Assembly: GCA_016795065.1 (NCBI GenBank)
Contig: JAEUIU010000034.1
Location: 27,264 to 91,263, forward strand
Length of the DNA stretch: 64,000 nt
Direction: 5' to 3'
From: Phycisphaerae bacterium
GTDB lineage: Bacteria; Planctomycetota; Phycisphaerae; Phycisphaerales; SM1A02
Below the pieces are notes generated by a model. It was not told the origin of the DNA. It made no database searches and saw nothing but the letters and a program-made list of their open reading frames with translations. The position numbers were made by a program, and so were the translations under genes. Below are positions 9,543 to 19,416 of this stretch, piece by piece; the first letter of the stretch is position 1; each line of letters opens with the position of its first letter.

Positions 9543-10445
9543 ATGGACCGGCATGACGAGAAGGGTGATCGGCTCGTGAGGTTGCGAGAGCTGTTCGGTC
9601 GGGTCCGACCCTTTGGGGCGGCCGTCGGAGCCCTTCTCGTGGTGGCGGCCATTGCCCTCGTCATTTCGCGGGCCTCAACGCTCGGGGATGCATGGAAAGC
9701 GATGGGCAGCGCATCGCCTCTGGTGATCACGGCCATGGTCGCGGCCATGGCGGGAAGCGTGGCGCTCACCGGACTCACCTTTTGGATCCTGACCAGGAGA
9801 TACGGCCGGGTCAGCCATTGGGAGATGCAGGCACTCATGTCGGCCACGGCGGTGGCGAACTACCTGCCGTTGCGCCCGGGGCTCGTGGCGAGAGTGGTCT
9901 ATCACTCGTCGCGCAACGGAATTCGAGCACGGGACTCGCTGCGCACGATCGTCGAGGCGATGGCCCTGAGCGTGATCGCCCTGTCGCTTCTCGTGCCGTC
10001 TCTCATGGTCGCGCATCAATGGGCCATGCCGATTGGGATCGCCGTCGCCCTCCCGGCGTTGCTCGCCATTCCGACGCTGGCCTCGGCGCGGTCGCGCCCG
10101 CTCGGAACGGCCTTCCTGGTGCGCTTTGGCGAGACCTTGCTCACAACAATTCGTTACGACCTAGCGTTTCGACTGGTCGGTGCACCGCTCCCATGGCATG
10201 TCGCCGCCGCGATCGCTTGCGTCAGCATGGTGTCAACCATGGTGCCCTTCGTCAGCAACGGCTTGGGGCTGCGGGAATGGACCATCGGCCTGATGGCCCC
10301 ACTTCTGGCAGACGTAAGCCTGGAGCGAGGACTCGTTGCGGAACTGGTCCATCGCGCCATCGAGGTGGTGGTCATCGTCCCGGCAGGATTGTGGGGTTCG
10401 GCCTGGCTCTGGCGGCGGATGAAGCGCGATTTGAATTCGACCTAA
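9543..10445 (+). CDS. Lysylphosphatidylglycerol synthase TM-domain (LPTD/UPF0104-like) membrane protein
   Basis: The protein has 300 residues and about seven to eight hydrophobic segments, starting at residue 22 (AAVGALLVVAAIALVIS). Features shared with the LPTD/UPF0104 family are the central ALMSATAVANYLPLRPGLVARVVYH segment (residues about 98-122) and a late SNGLGLREW motif followed by a short helix. In the family these proteins resemble the flippase half of MprF and are often found near glycan or lipid genes. No synthase domain is attached, so a lipid-transport role is the most that can be inferred. It is followed after 71 bases by a small DUF2892 gene on the same strand. Confidence 0.7.
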   Translation: MDRHDEKGDRLVRLRELFGRVRPFGAAVGALLVVAAIALVISRASTLGDAWKAMGSASPLVITAMVAAMAGSVALTGLTFWILTRRYGRVSHWEMQALMSATAVANYLPLRPGLVARVVYHSSRNGIRARDSLRTIVEAMALSVIALSLLVPSLMVAHQWAMPIGIAVALPALLAIPTLASARSRPLGTAFLVRFGETLLTTIRYDLAFRLVGAPLPWHVAAAIACVSMVSTMVPFVSNGLGLREWTIGLMAPLLADVSLERGLVAELVHRAIEVVVIVPAGLWGSAWLWRRMKRDLNST

Positions 10446-10516
10446 CTCGCATCTTGCCCGGAACCTCGGCTCTCCCTTCCGGCTCTTCCATTTGTTCCAC
10501 CCCGGAGAAGCCCATC

Positions 10517-10720
10517 ATGTCCAGCATCCTGCCCAACAATGAGCACCCCGTCGAGCGAGTCCTCCGCGTCCTGATCGGACTCGGCCTGCTCTCCATCGTC
10601 TTCGTCGGCCCACAGACCTTGTGGGGCCTCATCGGCATCGTTCCCCTGCTGACCGGACTTCTCGGAAGCTGCCCGCTCTACACCATGGTGGGCTTGAGCA
10701 CCTGTCCCATGAAGAGGTGA
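10517..10720 (+). CDS. Small DUF2892 (YgaP-like transmembrane domain) protein
   Basis: This 67-residue protein starts at an ATG and contains two hydrophobic stretches (residues about 14-30 and 35-50). The pattern N-x-x-x-VERVLRVLIGLGLL at the N-terminus and LLGSCPLYTMVGLSTCP near the end is typical of DUF2892, the membrane module of the rhodanese-linked inner-membrane protein YgaP. The two cysteines near the C-terminus (about 52 and 63) are conserved in that family. No rhodanese domain is attached here. The function is unclear; sulfur or cyanide metabolism is associated with the family in other organisms. Confidence 0.85.
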   Translation: MSSILPNNEHPVERVLRVLIGLGLLSIVFVGPQTLWGLIGIVPLLTGLLGSCPLYTMVGLSTCPMKR

Positions 10721-10739
10721 TCGGACGCCTCAGCGAGGG

Positions 10740-11285
10740 TCAGATCACGCCTAGGTCACGCACGGTGAAGAGGGCATCAAACTGGATGCCCTCCTTCTCG
10801 ATGTTCTCTCGTGCGCCCTCCAGCCGGTCGATCGTGGCGATGATGGCGAGCACTTCGGCGCCGCCCTCGCGCAGAACCTTGGCCGCCTCGAGCGCCTGAC
10901 CGCCGGTCGTGGCAACGTCCTCGATGATCGTGACCTTGTCGCCCTTCTCGAGTTTGCCCTCGAGTTGCTTGGCGGTGCCGTAGTCCTTCTTCTGGTTGCG
11001 GACGAAGATGCAGGGCATGCCCGTCGCCATGGCCGCTGCCGAGACGAGCGGAATGCCGCCGAGTTCGGCGCCTGCGAGGCGTTGGGTGCGCAGCGGCACG
11101 CGGGCGGCGAACATCCGTCCCAGCTCGGCCAGCACGCGCGGCTGGGTCGAGAAGAGATACTTGTCGAGGTAGTAGTTGCTCGTCTTCCCGCTGCGAAGCG
11201 TGAAGGTGCCGCGCAAGAGCGATGCGTCGGCGATCATGCGGGCAAGTTCGTCGCGGGAGATGGATGAGGTCATCGTGCCGGTCAT
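10740..11285 (-). CDS. pyrE: Orotate phosphoribosyltransferase
   Basis: The 181-residue enzyme joins orotate and PRPP to make orotidine 5'-monophosphate in pyrimidine synthesis. The PRPP-binding motif VTIIEDVATTGGQ lies near residues 116-128, and the flexible-loop segment with FVRNQKKDYGTAKQLEGKL (about 94-112) carries the catalytic lysines. The N-terminal FTLRSGKTSNYYLDKY is also typical of PyrE. Starts at 11285 or 11273 (four residues later) are both possible; no strong ribosome binding site separates them. It is downstream of the GNAT and GH57 genes on the same strand. No other pyrimidine gene is nearby. Confidence 0.95.
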   Translation of the reverse strand: MTGTMTSSISRDELARMIADASLLRGTFTLRSGKTSNYYLDKYLFSTQPRVLAELGRMFAARVPLRTQRLAGAELGGIPLVSAAAMATGMPCIFVRNQKKDYGTAKQLEGKLEKGDKVTIIEDVATTGGQALEAAKVLREGGAEVLAIIATIDRLEGARENIEKEGIQFDALFTVRDLGVI

Positions 11286-11335
11286 GGCGCGGATCGTATC
11301 GGCAGCTATCGCCGGGCGTGACGCGACCGCCAGAG

Positions 11336-11908
11336 TCAGCTCGCCGCGCGACCCTTCTCCCACTCGGAGCGAAGGAGCCCGTAGATCGCGGCATCCTGCC
11401 ACTCTCCGCCGACCCGATACCGCTGTCGCAGGAATCCTTCCTGCCGGAAGCCGAGCCGTTCGAGAACCCGGATCGACGCCGTGTTGCGGGGATCGACGTC
11501 GGCCTCGAGGCGCCCGAGTCCGAGCGTGCGGAAGGCGAATTGGAGGAGCGCCGGCATCGCCTCTCCCACCAGTCCCTGCCGCCAATGGTCGCGCCGCAGC
11601 GCGAACCCGAGCTCGGCGCGGGCGTGCTCTGGAGAGATCGAGAGCAGCGTTGCGGTGCCCACGACCTCGTCGCTGTCACGCAGGGCGATGCCCCACTGGA
11701 AGAGCGTCCGCTCGGCGAACAGCTCGTGAACCCGGCGGAGCATCTCTTCCGCGTCGGCGAGCGAGTGAAACGGCGGGCGCAAGCGATAGCGGCTCACTTC
11801 GGGATCGCCGAAGATCGCGAAGAGCGACGGCACGTCATCGGCGGCCAGCCAGCGCAGCCGCGTTCGATCGATCTCGATCGTCGGAAGTCTGGTCGCGCCC
11901 TCAAGCAC
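11336..11908 (-). CDS. GNAT N-acetyltransferase, RimJ/RimL type
   Basis: The protein has 190 residues. It contains the full RimJ/RimL-like GNAT pattern: TRLRWLAADDVPSLFAIFGDPEVSRY at the N-terminus, the AELGFALRRDHWRQGLVGEAMPALL acetyl-CoA loop region (about 100-125) and RLEADVDPRNTASIRVLERLGF (about 135-155), where the Asn-x-x-Ser-x-x-x-x-E/K-LGF signature lies. Members acetylate ribosomal protein N-termini, small amines or antibiotics; the substrate cannot be told from sequence. It starts nine bases after the GH57 stop and is likely cotranscribed with it. Confidence 0.9.
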   Translation of the reverse strand: MLEGATRLPTIEIDRTRLRWLAADDVPSLFAIFGDPEVSRYRLRPPFHSLADAEEMLRRVHELFAERTLFQWGIALRDSDEVVGTATLLSISPEHARAELGFALRRDHWRQGLVGEAMPALLQFAFRTLGLGRLEADVDPRNTASIRVLERLGFRQEGFLRQRYRVGGEWQDAAIYGLLRSEWEKGRAAS

Positions 11909-11917
11909 GGACGAGGC

Positions 11918-13147
11918 TCACACGCCCACCCGCACCTTGAGGTTGTCGAGCACGTTCATGAAGTTGATGTACGCGTCGTAGGGGCTGTCGTAGGGCGAGA
12001 AGTACTTGTGGACGTCACCGTCGGCCCAATACTTCGTGCACATGTAATACAGGTGATCGCTCGTGGTGAGCTTGCGCCAGTCCTCGAGGATGTGCTCATC
12101 GCCCGCTGCGTGACGGGCCTTAACCGGACCTTCGAGCTTGTAGAGCTCGGCGGCGGCGTTGTCCTGGATCGGGTTGCCGAGCCACGCGGAAAGATCGCGT
12201 TCGGTGTCGGCCCAGGAGATGAACTTCGGCACCTTGTACTCGCCGACCGGCGGGTAGCAATCGACCACCTGCGAGGGCGTGAGGAAGTCGTTGTGCCCGG
12301 GGTTCGTGTCGTAGATCCAGCCCGGCATCGCGTCGAGAAACTCGAAGATGCCGGTGTCGGCCCACTGGTGCTCGCCGAACGTCTCGTAGTCCATGAACAG
12401 GTTGCAGCAGTAGCCGTCGCCGTTGATCTGGTTCACCCAGCGGGCGAACTTCTCGGCGGTCAGCGGCCATTCCTTCCAGCCTCGATTGGAGAAGCGGAAG
12501 GCGATGTCGTCTGAGAGCCGGTAGTTCTTGAGGAGGAGCTTCACCGGGCGCTCGCCAAGATCGTCAGCCCCCGAGCCGTCTCCGCCCGACGTCGGCGGCA
12601 CGTACACGTAGTTCGGTGACCGGTATCCGAGCAGCCCGTCCACGCCCTCGCAGAGGATGGCCTTGTGCTTGCCCTTGCGGGACATGTGGGCCCCGAGCTC
12701 ATCGGAGTAGATGAGCTCGGTGTTGCGAAACACCGTTGGCGTGACGCCGAAGGTCTCGCGCACGAGTCGCTCGTGGTTGGCCACCTGCTCATCGAACTCG
12801 CTGCGCGAGAAGAGGAAGCTCAGCGAGTGATGGGTCGTCTCGTTGATGAACTCGCAGGCGCCGGTCTGGGCGAGTTCCTTGAACATGTCGATCACGTCCG
12901 GGGCCCACTGCTTCATCTGTTCGATGCAGACGCCGCTGATCGAATAGGAGACGCGGAAGCGACCCTCATGGCGCTTCACGAGGTCAAGGATCTTCGCGGT
13001 GGTCGGGCGATAGCACTTCTCCGCGACCTTGCGGCAGATCTTCTCGTTGGCCTCGTTGTCGAAATAGAAGGGATCGGTCGCGAACACCGAGTACCGACGC
13101 AGACGGAACGGCTGGTGAACCTGGAAGTAGAAGCAAACCGATGCCAT
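11918..13147 (-). CDS. Glycoside hydrolase family 57 (alpha-amylase type)
   Basis: The 409-residue cytoplasmic enzyme belongs to GH57, whose members cleave or rearrange alpha-glucans such as starch or glycogen. The opening VCFYFQVHQPFRLRRYSVF carries the conserved HQP motif. The region FRNTELIYSDELG (about 140-152) holds the likely Glu nucleophile, and FMDYETFGEHQW (about 258-269) holds the likely Asp acid/base. The start at 13147 is chosen because it places the HQP motif near the N-terminus, as is normal; a longer frame adds only low-complexity sequence that overlaps the inverted repeat. The size is close to that of the short GH57 amylases. It is probably involved in storage glucan turnover. 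Confidence 0.92.
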   Translation of the reverse strand: MASVCFYFQVHQPFRLRRYSVFATDPFYFDNEANEKICRKVAEKCYRPTTAKILDLVKRHEGRFRVSYSISGVCIEQMKQWAPDVIDMFKELAQTGACEFINETTHHSLSFLFSRSEFDEQVANHERLVRETFGVTPTVFRNTELIYSDELGAHMSRKGKHKAILCEGVDGLLGYRSPNYVYVPPTSGGDGSGADDLGERPVKLLLKNYRLSDDIAFRFSNRGWKEWPLTAEKFARWVNQINGDGYCCNLFMDYETFGEHQWADTGIFEFLDAMPGWIYDTNPGHNDFLTPSQVVDCYPPVGEYKVPKFISWADTERDLSAWLGNPIQDNAAAELYKLEGPVKARHAAGDEHILEDWRKLTTSDHLYYMCTKYWADGDVHKYFSPYDSPYDAYINFMNVLDNLKVRVGV

Positions 13148-13210
13148 GGGACGCAGATCATAGGGTGTGGACGGGTCGGACGCTTGCCGGCGGCTTGCAG
13201 TGGGAGGAGG

Positions 13211-13349
13211 GTTCACCGCGGAGACGCGAAGGACGCGGCGGCCCGAAGGAGGCCTTGGGCACATGGGCTTCCAAGCATGATGTCAGGCGCGCCACACCCA
13301 TTCCATCCTCTGCGTCAGGCTCTGCGTCCTCCGCGCCTCTGCGGTGAAC
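13211..13349. repeat. Inverted repeat with 26-bp arms (dispersed-repeat type)
   Basis: The left arm at 13211-13236 begins GTTCACCGCGGAGACGC and the right arm at 13324-13349 ends CGCCTCTGCGGTGAAC. They pair at 23 of 26 positions by my count, with an 87-base spacer. Arms of the form CACCGCGGAGACGCGGAGG are familiar as dispersed intergenic repeats in many environmental genomes. It fills the gap between the GH57 gene and the epimerase gene. No copy was seen elsewhere in the window. Confidence 0.75.
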
Positions 13350-13354
13350 CCGCC

Positions 13355-14362
13355 TCACACCCCGTAGTAGGCGCGATACCACGCGACGAAGCGGGCGATC
13401 CCGGTCTCGATCGTCGTGTTCGGACGGTAGCCGACGTCGTCGATCAGGGCCTGCACGTCCGCGCAGGTGTCAGGCACGTCACCGGGTTGGAGCGGCAGGA
13501 GGTTCATCGTGGCCTTGCGGCCGAGCTCCTTCTCCAGGACTTCGATGTAGCGGAGCAGTTCGACCGGCGCGCTGTTGCCGATGTTGTAGACCCGCCACGG
13601 GGCGTTGCTGGTGCCAGGATCCGGTCGCAACGGGTCGTAGTGCGAATTGGCTTGGGCCGGGCGGTCGAGCGCACGCACCACGCCCTCGGCAATGTCGTCG
13701 ACGTAGGTGAAATCGCGGGTGTGCCGACCATTGTTGAACACGTCGATCGGCTTGCCCGCGAGGATGTTCTTCGTGAAGAGAAAGAGGGCCATGTCGGGCC
13801 TGCCCCACGGTCCGTAGACGGTGAAGAAGCGAAGGCCGGTGGTCGGCAGGCGAAAGAGGTGGCTGTAGCTGTGGGCAAACAGTTCGTTCGCCTTCTTGCT
13901 GGCCGCGTAGAGCGAGAGCGGATGGTCGACGTTGTCATGCACGCTGAAGGGCATGTGCGTGTTGCCGCCGTAGACCGAACTCGTGCTCGCGTAGACGAGA
14001 TGACCGCAGCCATTGTGACGGCAGCCCTCGAGGATGTTCTGGAAGCCGACGATGTTGCTTTCGACATAGGCGTGCGGATTCGTCACCGAGTAGCGCACGC
14101 CAGCCTGGGCCGCAAGATGAACGACGCCGGGAAAGCGATACCGACCAAACAGTTCGTTCATGCCGTCGCGGTTGGCAACGTCGAGGCGCACGAAGGTGAA
14201 GCCCTTGCGCGAGGCGAGCCGCGCGAGCCTCGCTTCCTTCAGCGTCACGTCGTAGTAGTCGTTCAGGTTGTCGAGGCCGACGACCTCATCGCCGCGATCA
14301 AGCAGGCGGTGGGCGACATGCGAACCGATGAACCCGGCGGCGCCGGTGACGAGCGTGGGCAT
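13355..14362 (-). CDS. NAD-dependent epimerase, probably UDP-glucuronate 4-epimerase
   Basis: The 335-residue enzyme is an extended short-chain dehydrogenase. The N-terminal [15 protein letters not shown] (residues 5-19) binds NAD, and YAASK near residue 150 is the catalytic Tyr-x-x-x-Lys. The segments [34 protein letters not shown] and [11 protein letters not shown] match UDP-glucuronate 4-epimerases (CapI/LpsL type), which make UDP-galacturonate. The start at 14362 puts the glycine motif at the usual place. It is the last gene of the minus-strand polysaccharide arm, 115 bases after the CBS-aminotransferase gene. Other SDR sugar epimerases with this signature cannot be excluded. Confidence 0.88.
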   Translation of the reverse strand: MPTLVTGAAGFIGSHVAHRLLDRGDEVVGLDNLNDYYDVTLKEARLARLASRKGFTFVRLDVANRDGMNELFGRYRFPGVVHLAAQAGVRYSVTNPHAYVESNIVGFQNILEGCRHNGCGHLVYASTSSVYGGNTHMPFSVHDNVDHPLSLYAASKKANELFAHSYSHLFRLPTTGLRFFTVYGPWGRPDMALFLFTKNILAGKPIDVFNNGRHTRDFTYVDDIAEGVVRALDRPAQANSHYDPLRPDPGTSNAPWRVYNIGNSAPVELLRYIEVLEKELGRKATMNLLPLQPGDVPDTCADVQALIDDVGYRPNTTIETGIARFVAWYRAYYGV

Positions 14363-14477
14363 GGGGGAAGTGTCGGGGAGGGAGCGAGGGGACGCAATCG
14401 CTCGTGTTGGGCTGGACCGCGTCGGCCCTGGTCGGGAACGGCCGACGTTCGCCACGCGCACGGTCGGTTGTCTGTAC

Positions 14478-15995
<1,518 letters not shown>

Positions 15996-16070
15996 GGCCC
16001 TGTTATCGGCAGGGTCTGGGCGGGGCTCGTCGAAACTTCCCGTGGTTCCGAGAAGTGTCTTGACCGTCGA

Positions 16071-18014
16071 TCAGTCCCGTTCGTGGCCCCACCGTTCGAG
16101 CCATGCCTGGAACATGAGGACATTCCACGCCTGGTGCTCCAGCTGCTCGCCCCGAACGACCCCCTCCCAGAGGCGGCGAACGGCATCGACCCGGAAATGG
16201 CCTTCCTGCTGCAGCCGCGACGGGTCGAGCAGGGCCTCGGCCCAAGGCCGCAGCGGTCCTCGTAGCCACTCCTGGAGCGGCACCGAGAAGCCCCGCTTGG
16301 GACCCTTGATGAGCGACGGGGGCAGCGACTCGGCCAGCAGCCGCCGGAGAATCGGCTTGGTCTTGCCCTCGCCGACGAGCATCTCCTCCGGAAGGCCCAG
16401 GGTGAACTCGACCAGCCGGTGGTCAAGCAGCGGCTCCCGGGCCTCGAGCCCGACCGCCATCGTGGCCCGGTCCACCTTGGCCAAGATGTCGTCGGGGAGG
16501 TAGCTCACCAGATCGGCCTGCATCATCCGGCGGATGAGGGGGACGCCGTCGGCAAGCCAGGCGGGATCGGTCAGCGGCACACGGCGCTCACGGGCCTCGA
16601 CTAACAGTTCGCCCGGATCGGCGACGACTGAGGTGAGCCGGTGATAGACCGCCCACGCGGAGTGCTCGCGAAGTATCGGGGCGAGCTTGTGGACGCGCTC
16701 ACCGCCGATTGACTCGAGAAGCGGGGTCAGCGCCTGGACCACATTGGCGACGGGCTCGCGGAAGCGCTGCGGCATCCGTCGCATCAACTCCCAGAGTCCG
16801 GGCACATGGCGATATCGCTCATAGCCTCCGAAGACCTCATCGCCGCCATCGCCACTAAGGGCGACGGTCACATGCGAGCGGGCCAATCGGGCGACGAGAT
16901 GCGTGGCCAACTGCGAGCTGTCGGCGAAGGGCTCATCCCAGATGTCGGGCATCGACGGGACGAGCCGCAGCGCTTCCTCTGCGCTGAATCCGAGAACGGT
17001 GTGTTCGACGCCGAGATGTCGCGCGACCTCGGAAGCACGCTCAGCCTCGTTGCGGTCGGCGCCTCCCATCGCGATCGTGAAGGCCCGCACGCGCCCGGGC
17101 GCAACTCTGGCCATCGTCGCGACGACGAGGCTCGAGTCGATGCCTCCCGAAAGAAACGCCCCGACTGGGACATCGGCGATCATCCGCTCCCGGACCGACT
17201 GCTCAATCAGGCGGCGGGCTTCATTCGTCGCGTCGCCGATCGTCCCTCGGAAGGGCGATCGCCGCTCGACCAGTTCCTTCGACGACCAGTATCGCTCGAG
17301 CCTGCAGCGACCCCGCCGCATCCGCAGGAGGTGACCGGGCGGGAGCTTGCGAATGCTCGGGTGAATCGTCCACGGCGCCGGCACGTAGGAATGGCGCACG
17401 AAGAGGGCGAGCGCTGAGCGGTCGATGTCGAAGCGCATCCCGGGAACCGGTCGAAGGGCCTTCAACTCGCTGGCGAAGGCAAGCGCACGCTGGCCGAGTT
17501 CGCCGTCGAACACCGCATCGGGAGGCTCATCCGACGGCGGTGGGCCCTCGCCGGTGAGGCCGACGTAGAGCGGCTTCACGCCGAGCCGGTCGCGCACCAG
17601 CAGGAGCTCGCCCTCGGAGCGATCCCAGATCGCCATGGCGAACATGCCCACGAGTCGGTCTAACGTGGCGCGCACGCCGTACCGATCGAAGAGTGCAAGC
17701 ATCACCTCGGTGTCGCTTGTCCCCCGGAGAAGCCCGGGCGCCACGTCGCGACGAAGGTCGAGGAAGTTGAAGACCTCGCCGTTGAAGACGACCTCGTAGC
17801 GACCCTCGGGCGAGCGCATCGGTTGGTGCCCCGTGGCGCTCAAGTCCTGGACCGCCAAGCGACGGAATGCGAAGCCGAGGTGCGACGCCGGGTCAAAGCT
17901 GGTTCCCTCATCCTCGGGGCCGCGATGGACCAGCGCTAGAGCCATGCTTCGCAGGAGACTCTCCGGCTCGCGGATCGTCCCGTTCGGATCCAGGAATCCG
18001 GCGATGCCGCACAT
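16071..18014 (-). CDS. Asparagine synthase (glutamine-hydrolysing) family amidotransferase
   Basis: The 647-residue protein has an N-terminal Ntn glutaminase domain starting with the required Cys2 (MCGIAGFLDPNG), with FNGEVFNFLDLR near 80 and the GTSDTEVML loop near 100. The C-terminal synthetase domain has the PP-loop FLSGGIDSSLVVATM near residue 265 and LSGDGGDEVFGGYERY near 360. The start at 18014 is fixed by Cys2, since the initiator Met is removed. AsnB homologues in surface-polysaccharide loci often amidate uronic acids (WbpS is the known type) rather than making asparagine. Its place between an O-antigen ligase-like gene (three-base gap) and aminosugar genes favours that role. Confidence 0.92.
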   Translation of the reverse strand: MCGIAGFLDPNGTIREPESLLRSMALALVHRGPEDEGTSFDPASHLGFAFRRLAVQDLSATGHQPMRSPEGRYEVVFNGEVFNFLDLRRDVAPGLLRGTSDTEVMLALFDRYGVRATLDRLVGMFAMAIWDRSEGELLLVRDRLGVKPLYVGLTGEGPPPSDEPPDAVFDGELGQRALAFASELKALRPVPGMRFDIDRSALALFVRHSYVPAPWTIHPSIRKLPPGHLLRMRRGRCRLERYWSSKELVERRSPFRGTIGDATNEARRLIEQSVRERMIADVPVGAFLSGGIDSSLVVATMARVAPGRVRAFTIAMGGADRNEAERASEVARHLGVEHTVLGFSAEEALRLVPSMPDIWDEPFADSSQLATHLVARLARSHVTVALSGDGGDEVFGGYERYRHVPGLWELMRRMPQRFREPVANVVQALTPLLESIGGERVHKLAPILREHSAWAVYHRLTSVVADPGELLVEARERRVPLTDPAWLADGVPLIRRMMQADLVSYLPDDILAKVDRATMAVGLEAREPLLDHRLVEFTLGLPEEMLVGEGKTKPILRRLLAESLPPSLIKGPKRGFSVPLQEWLRGPLRPWAEALLDPSRLQQEGHFRVDAVRRLWEGVVRGEQLEHQAWNVLMFQAWLERWGHERD

Positions 18015-18016
18015 GG

Positions 18017-19357
18017 CTACGAGGCTCTCCGGCGGCGATCGGCCGAATCGCCGATGAGGCCCGGCAGGATCGCGAAGGACGCAGCGACGGCGAATGCGGC
18101 GGTCCCACGCGGGCTGATGTGGTTGCCCTCGAAGCCGGACGAGATGCTCCACACCGCCAGCGAGGCGATGCCGGCCAAGGCCACTGGATCGCGCCGGCTG
18201 GCGGCGACGGACCCGGCGACGAGGCTTGCTCCCACGATGAGCATGAGGATGCCACCGATCGCGCCCGTCTCGCCGATCGTTTGGAGATAGACCGAGTGCG
18301 GATGGGCGAGGATCAGGTCATCCGTCGTGGTGTCGAGGCGATCGGCAAGGCTGATCGTCTCGCTTCGCGACGTCGCCCACGGTCGCCAGCTTCCGATGCC
18401 TGTTCCGATGATCGGCGACTCTCGCCATTGTTCGAGGGAAAGCTGCCACCAATAGAGGCGGTATGCGGTCGAGCTGCGAGGATCGCCCTTTTGTTCGCTG
18501 CGATTCAGTTGGCGCTCGATCCGGTCGACGGCACGCTTGAGATCGTCGCCGCGCAAGAAGGCCGTGGTTGCGCCAATGACGATGAGGACCGCGCCGGCGG
18601 CGAGCCACTGCCGCGCCGAGAGAAGTCCGCTCATCAGGACCACGATCAGGATGACGCCGCCTCCGGCGACAAGCCCCAAGAGTGAGCCGCGCCCGCCCGC
18701 CGTGGTCGCCGCGACAATGAGCGCTCCAGCCGCCGCAATGAGGAACCATCGAGCAATCGGCCCGGCGCCGCGCACGAGGGCGATGGCGGTGATCGCGGCG
18801 ATCGACAGCCAGAGCGTGACGTGACCCGTATGCGATCCGAAGCCTACGTAGCGATTGAGTCCATCGGCGCCGTGGCGAATAAGGCCGAAGGAACTGAGGG
18901 CGACGCCAAGGGCCTGGAAGCACATGCCCGCCACCAGGCACATCGCAAGACCACGGCGATGGCGGATCACGGGCCAGAGCGCCGGGATCACCAAGAACAT
19001 GCGGAACCCGCCGCATTGGACGGCACCCTCCGTGCGGTCAGCGCTCCAGAGGACCGTCGCGAACGTCCACGCAGACCAGGCGGTCAGGCCCAGCCAGCTC
19101 CAGGTGGTGACCAGCGTCGGGTAGATGCGCCAGGTGTTAGGCAGTCGAGCGATGGCGTAGAGGATGAGGAGTGCGGAGCTGATCTCCAGCGTCGATGTCG
19201 CCACTCCGCCCAAGGCGCAGAAAAGCCCCGCGAGAATCAGGTGCAGCCCGTGTCCGGTCGGGTCGCGACGCTCGGCGGCGCCGACCAATTCGGTCACCGT
19301 TCGAGGCTCCCTCGGTGGGGGCCAAAGCCGAATGGTGGGCATGGGCAGACGGGGCAC
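18017..19357 (-). CDS. O-antigen ligase/polymerase-like membrane protein (Wzy/WaaL type)
   Basis: The 446-residue protein has about ten to eleven hydrophobic segments and a large hydrophilic loop (residues about 275-365) that carries the Wzy_C pattern: RLYWWQLSLEQWRESPIIGTGIGSW, then HPHSVYLQTIGETGAIGGIL. The HPHSxYLQxxxExG signature is shared by O-antigen ligases and polymerases. It would either polymerise repeat units or transfer the glycan to an acceptor at the periplasmic face of the inner membrane. The two functions cannot be told apart by sequence. The stop is followed after two bases by the AsnB start, so the two are likely cotranslated. Confidence 0.88.
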   Translation of the reverse strand: MPRLPMPTIRLWPPPREPRTVTELVGAAERRDPTGHGLHLILAGLFCALGGVATSTLEISSALLILYAIARLPNTWRIYPTLVTTWSWLGLTAWSAWTFATVLWSADRTEGAVQCGGFRMFLVIPALWPVIRHRRGLAMCLVAGMCFQALGVALSSFGLIRHGADGLNRYVGFGSHTGHVTLWLSIAAITAIALVRGAGPIARWFLIAAAGALIVAATTAGGRGSLLGLVAGGGVILIVVLMSGLLSARQWLAAGAVLIVIGATTAFLRGDDLKRAVDRIERQLNRSEQKGDPRSSTAYRLYWWQLSLEQWRESPIIGTGIGSWRPWATSRSETISLADRLDTTTDDLILAHPHSVYLQTIGETGAIGGILMLIVGASLVAGSVAASRRDPVALAGIASLAVWSISSGFEGNHISPRGTAAFAVAASFAILPGLIGDSADRRRRAS

Positions 19358-19416
19358 GGCGGGATTATGGCAGAGCCAGCACTACAGCGCTACGAATTTC
19401 CGGAACACCACACTCG

